Source: Solirubrobacteraceae bacterium
Lineage (GTDB): Bacteria > Actinomycetota > Thermoleophilia > Solirubrobacterales > Solirubrobacteraceae
Assembly (NCBI GenBank): GCA_030447505.1
Contig: JAUJOT010000002.1
Coordinates: 1-64,000 of the forward strand
Length of the DNA stretch: 64,000 nt
Direction of reading: 5' to 3'
Below, piece after piece: positions 61,097-64,000 of the stretch. Within the stretch, counting starts at the first letter, position 1. The number at the start of each line of letters is the position of its first letter. A program made the position numbers and the translations under genes. The notes under the pieces are model-generated. The model worked only from the letters and a program-made list of their open reading frames with translations. It was not told where the DNA came from and made no database searches.

Positions 61097-62260
61097 ATGA
61101 GCGTGCGTATCGCGTGTGGGCTTTCGACCGCATCGGATCCGCGCGCGGGCGCAGTCGAGGCCGCCGCCAAGGTCGCCGCTGAGCTGGCCGGCAGAAGCAT
61201 CGACCTGGCCGTCGTGTTCGCGTGCGGAGCGCATCTCGCGGCGCCCGAGGCGACGCTCGAGGGCGTCCACGACGCGCTGCAGCCCGACGTGCTGATCGGT
61301 TGCGGCGCGGGCGGCATCGTCGGCGACGGGCGCGAGATCGAGGGCGGCACCGCCGTCTGCGTCTGGGCGGCGGCGTTCGAGAACGGGATCGTGTCGACGT
61401 TCCATGCCGAGGTGACCGAGGTCGAGGAGGGCGTCGCGGTCGCGGGCGTGCCGGACCTGCAGGGCGCGGGCGGCGCGATCCTGCTGCCCGATCCGTACTC
61501 GTTTCCGACCGACGCCGTGCTTTCCGAGCTCGCCGAACGCTCGCCGGGCGTGCCGGTGCTGGGCGGGATCTCGAGCGTGCGCACGCTGCGCGGCCAGGCG
61601 GCGCTGTTCCTCGGCGAGCGCGTCGTTCCCGGTGGCGCCGTCGGCGTGCGCTTCGACGGCGTCGAGCTGCTGCCGTGCGTCTCGCAGGGCGCGACCCCGC
61701 TCGGCCCGGAGCTGACGATCACCGCCGGCGAGGGCCGGCTGATCAAGGAGCTCGCGGGACGGCCGGCGCTGGGCGCGCTGCGCGCCGTGCTCGACCGCCT
61801 CGACGATGCCGAGCGCGAGATGCTCAGTGAGGGGATGCTGCTGGGGATCGTCGTCGAGCGCGGCCAGGGCGATCACCAGCACGGCGACTTCCTCGTGCGC
61901 AGCGTGCTCGGTGGAGATCCGGAGACCGGGACGATCGCCGTCGGCGCGACGATCGAGGAGGGGCAGGTCGTGCGCGTGCACGCGCGCGACGCGAAGTCCG
62001 CCGACCGCGACCTGCACGACGCGCTCGCACTGCGCCGCCAGGCGCTCGGGTCCGATCCTCCTGCGGGCGCGCTGATGTTCACGTGCAACGGACGCGGGCG
62101 CGGGATGTTCGGCGTCCCGGACCACGATGCGGCCGCGCTCGCGGGCGAGCTCGGCGACGTGCCGACGGCCGGGTTCTTCGCCGCCGGCGAGATCGGGCCC
62201 GTCGGCGGCGAGAACTTCCTGCACGGCTTCACCGCGACCGTCGCCGTCTTCGCGTCGTAG
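61097..62260 (+). CDS. FIST-domain signal-transduction protein
   Basis: 387 aa from ATG 61097, 47 bp from the divergent miaA start. FIST_N at about 20-200 (LAVVFACGAHLAAPEATLEG, LIGCGAGGIVGDGREIEGGT) and FIST_C at about 215-385 (LGIVVERGQGDHQHGDFLVR, GALMFTCNGRGRGMFGVPDH, TAGFFAAGEIGPVGGENFLH). FIST proteins are thought to bind small ligands such as amino acids. No output domain is attached; it may act with an unlinked kinase or alone. Confidence 0.9.
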   Translation: MSVRIACGLSTASDPRAGAVEAAAKVAAELAGRSIDLAVVFACGAHLAAPEATLEGVHDALQPDVLIGCGAGGIVGDGREIEGGTAVCVWAAAFENGIVSTFHAEVTEVEEGVAVAGVPDLQGAGGAILLPDPYSFPTDAVLSELAERSPGVPVLGGISSVRTLRGQAALFLGERVVPGGAVGVRFDGVELLPCVSQGATPLGPELTITAGEGRLIKELAGRPALGALRAVLDRLDDAEREMLSEGMLLGIVVERGQGDHQHGDFLVRSVLGGDPETGTIAVGATIEEGQVVRVHARDAKSADRDLHDALALRRQALGSDPPAGALMFTCNGRGRGMFGVPDHDAAALAGELGDVPTAGFFAAGEIGPVGGENFLHGFTATVAVFAS

Positions 62261-62317
62261 CCGTCGCGTCGAGCGCCGCGAGGCCGAGCGCCGCCAGCGC
62301 GTCGTAGTCTTCGCGCC

Positions 62318-63109
62318 ATGAACGTCGGCGCAAGGACCGTGCTGCTCACCGGGGCGACGGGTGGACTCGGCCACGCGATCGCCCGCCGCCTCGCAGCCGC
62401 GGGCGCGCGCGTCGTGCTGTCGGGTCGGCGCGCCGACGTGCTCGCCGCGCTCGCGAGCGAGATCGGCGCGCAGGTCGCGCCCGCCGATCTGTCTGATCCC
62501 GATGCGGTGCGCGCGCTGGCGGCGGCGCACGCCGATGTCGACATCCTGATCGCGAATGCCGGCGTGCCGGCCTCCGGTCGCCTGCAGAGCTACAGCGACG
62601 ACCAGATCGAGCGCGCGCTGCTCGTCAACCTGCACGCGCCGATCATCCTCACCCACGCGCTCGCGCCACAGATGGTCAAGCGCGGCGCAGGTCACATCGT
62701 CTTCATGTCCTCACTTGCCGGAAAGACGGCGACCGCGGGCAGCTCGCTCTACAACGCCACGAAGTACGGCCTGCGCGGCTTCGCGGGTGCGATGCGCGCC
62801 GAACTGCACGGCACGGGCGTCGGCGTGTCGACGATCTTCCCTGGCTTCATCCGCGATTCGGGGATGTTCGCCGACGCGAACGTCAAGCTGCCGTTCGGCG
62901 TCGGGACGAAGACGCCCGGACAGGTCGCCGACGCGACACTGCGCGCGATCGAGCGCAACCGCGGGGAGATCGACGTCGCGCCCGTCAGCCTGAAGCTCGG
63001 CTCCCTGCTGGGCGGAGTCGCGCCGGAGACGGCGGCACGCGTCACCCGCAAGTCTGGCGGCGACGACATCGCCAGGCAGTTCGAGACAGGTCAGCTCGAC
63101 AAGCGCTGA
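62318..63109 (+). CDS. Short-chain dehydrogenase/reductase (SDR)
   Basis: A 263-aa classical SDR. NAD(P) motif LLTGATGGLGHAIARRLA, with Arg after strand 2 (VVLSGRRADVLAAL) suggesting NADPH; DILIANAGVPASGRL; catalytic Ser in IVFMSSLAGK; YNATKYGLRGFAGAMRAEL (Tyr and Lys); and STIFPGFIRDSGMFAD after it. Substrate unknown. It is 58 bp downstream of the FIST gene. Confidence 0.93.
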   Translation: MNVGARTVLLTGATGGLGHAIARRLAAAGARVVLSGRRADVLAALASEIGAQVAPADLSDPDAVRALAAAHADVDILIANAGVPASGRLQSYSDDQIERALLVNLHAPIILTHALAPQMVKRGAGHIVFMSSLAGKTATAGSSLYNATKYGLRGFAGAMRAELHGTGVGVSTIFPGFIRDSGMFADANVKLPFGVGTKTPGQVADATLRAIERNRGEIDVAPVSLKLGSLLGGVAPETAARVTRKSGGDDIARQFETGQLDKR

Positions 63110-63113
63110 AGGA

Positions 63114-64000
63114 TCAGAAGAGCGACGCCTGCACCTCGAGCGGTCGCGGTTCGGCCGGCGGCTGTCGTCGTGGCTGACCGTTGGCTTCGATCTCCTCGCG
63201 GTCGCGCACACGAAACCGGCTCGGCGGTGGCAGTGCCGGATGGCGCAGCAGCGCCGCGAGGCGCTTGCGCTCCTGCGGCGGCGCGTAGGCCCCGCGGGCG
63301 TAGAGCGTGTCGTAGTGCTCGACCAGGTCGGGCCGGTAGACGCGCAACCAGTCCATGTAGATCTGCTTGACATCGCCGCGCAGGTGCAGCGCGATGCCGC
63401 CGATCCCGGTCGCGCCGGCTTCGATCGCCGCCTCGAGCAGCGGCTCGACCTGCTCGGGCGCGTCGTTGATGCCGGGCATCAGCGGCGCCACGAGCACGCC
63501 CGTCGGTATTCCCGCCCGGTTGAGCTCGGCGACCGCCTCCAGCCGCGCCCTCGGGTTCGGCGTGTGCGGCTCGGTCGCGCGCCATGCCTTCGGATCGAGC
63601 GTCGGAATCGACAGGTTCGCGTGGATGTCCGTCACGGCGGCGATCTCGCACAGGAGGTCGATGTCGCGCAGCAGCAGCGGCGACTTCGTCAGGATCGAGC
63701 ACGGATTGCGCGCGTCGCGCATCGCCTCCCAGATGCCCGGCATGAGCTTGTAGCGCGATTCGACCCACTGATACGGATCGGTGTTCGTCCCCAGCGCGAC
63801 GTGCTCGCCCTTCCACGACGGCCGCGCCAACTCTGCGCGCAGGACCTCCGGCGCGTTGACCTTGACGATGATCTCGCGCTCGAAGTCGCGGTCGGCGTCG
63901 AAGTCCAAGAACTTGTGGGTCGGCCTGGCGAAGCAGTATTTGCAGGCATGACTGCAACCGCGGTACGGATTGATCGTCCAGCGAAACGGCACGCTCGACT
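63114..64000 (-). CDS. Radical-SAM protein (Rv2578c/SPL-like family), 5' end beyond the window
   Basis: At least 295 aa in frame to the window edge; the N-terminus is missing. The 4Fe-4S motif is RGCSHACKYCFARPTHKFLD (C-x3-C-x2-C). NPYRGCSHACKYC and ALGTNTDPYQWVESRYKLMP match the Rv2578c-type family of spore-photoproduct-lyase-like proteins of unknown function. The C-terminus has QERKRLAALLRHPAL. Stop at 63114-63116; convergent with the SDR gene. Confidence 0.9.
   Translation of the reverse strand, partial: SSVPFRWTINPYRGCSHACKYCFARPTHKFLDFDADRDFEREIIVKVNAPEVLRAELARPSWKGEHVALGTNTDPYQWVESRYKLMPGIWEAMRDARNPCSILTKSPLLLRDIDLLCEIAAVTDIHANLSIPTLDPKAWRATEPHTPNPRARLEAVAELNRAGIPTGVLVAPLMPGINDAPEQVEPLLEAAIEAGATGIGGIALHLRGDVKQIYMDWLRVYRPDLVEHYDTLYARGAYAPPQERKRLAALLRHPALPPPSRFRVRDREEIEANGQPRRQPPAEPRPLEVQASLF

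Noticed and set aside
1-64000. CRISPR arrays, rRNA or tRNA genes, replication origin
   Set aside because: No regularly spaced repeats, rRNA-like blocks, tRNA cloverleafs or DnaA-box clusters were noticed while reading.

Overview
The window is very GC-rich and is almost certainly a chromosomal contig of a high-GC actinobacterium. The best fit is the Thermoleophilia/Solirubrobacterales (Conexibacter- or Solirubrobacter-like). The grounds are MurT/GatD peptidoglycan amidation genes, a DapL + DapF + MiaA + HflX + Dut gene string, a PilM-PilN fusion in a type IV pilus operon, many GTG/TTG starts and many 1-4 bp start/stop overlaps. This placement is inference; no rRNA gene or other phylogenetic marker that could be checked directly is present. 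The first ~190 bases are runs of C and G that destroy a real gene, so the left edge looks like a contig-end artefact.

Layout: 190-7510 is housekeeping and stress related: two CNNM/CBS 'hemolysin' membrane proteins, a frameshifted Rho-N repeat protein, a 47-aa membrane peptide, a lipoprotein, an OB-fold-like protein, a frameshifted DUF2254 protein, TerC and CsbD. 7790-25245 is an accessory region. It holds a decayed tyrosine recombinase, a TcmP/DUF5131 (three-Cys-motif) pair, and a tightly overlapping four-gene operon (nucleotidyltransferase, unknown, three-TM protein, unknown). The second gene of that operon is cut by a complete IS256-family element with a 9-bp target duplication. Next come a resolvase relic and a complete 9.8-kb Tn3-family transposon at 15441-25240, with matched terminal inverted repeats and a 5-bp GATGT duplication. 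Besides tnpI and tnpA it carries an ECF sigma / zinc anti-sigma-Asp23 / AmaP-like envelope operon and an ApeA-like HEPN defence gene.

25571-36640 returns to chromosomal genes: MMPL transporter, CobW GTPase, methyltransferase, SirB1-like transglutaminase, CBS protein, an IS630-family insertion with a frameshifted transposase, TPR protein, threonine aldolase and alanine dehydrogenase. 36774-43495 is a type IV pilus operon (PilM-PilN fusion, PilO, a PilP-position protein, and three minor-pilin-like genes). 43542-47640 holds a cupredoxin lipoprotein, a primary-like sigma factor, small membrane proteins, a SRAP/HMCES protein and a cyclophilin lipoprotein.

47709-51470 has a HAD phosphatase and a murT-methyltransferase-gatD operon. 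51524-55256 is a complete osmoprotectant (OpuC-type) ABC transporter operon ending in a strong hairpin. 55347-61049, on the minus strand, runs miaA, dapF, dapL, DUF429, hflX, dut. It feeds meso-diaminopimelate synthesis (DapL then DapF), and MurT/GatD later amidates the peptidoglycan. The DapF lacks both classical catalytic cysteines (Ser at each). 61097-64000 holds a FIST sensor protein, an SDR oxidoreductase and a radical-SAM protein cut by the window edge.
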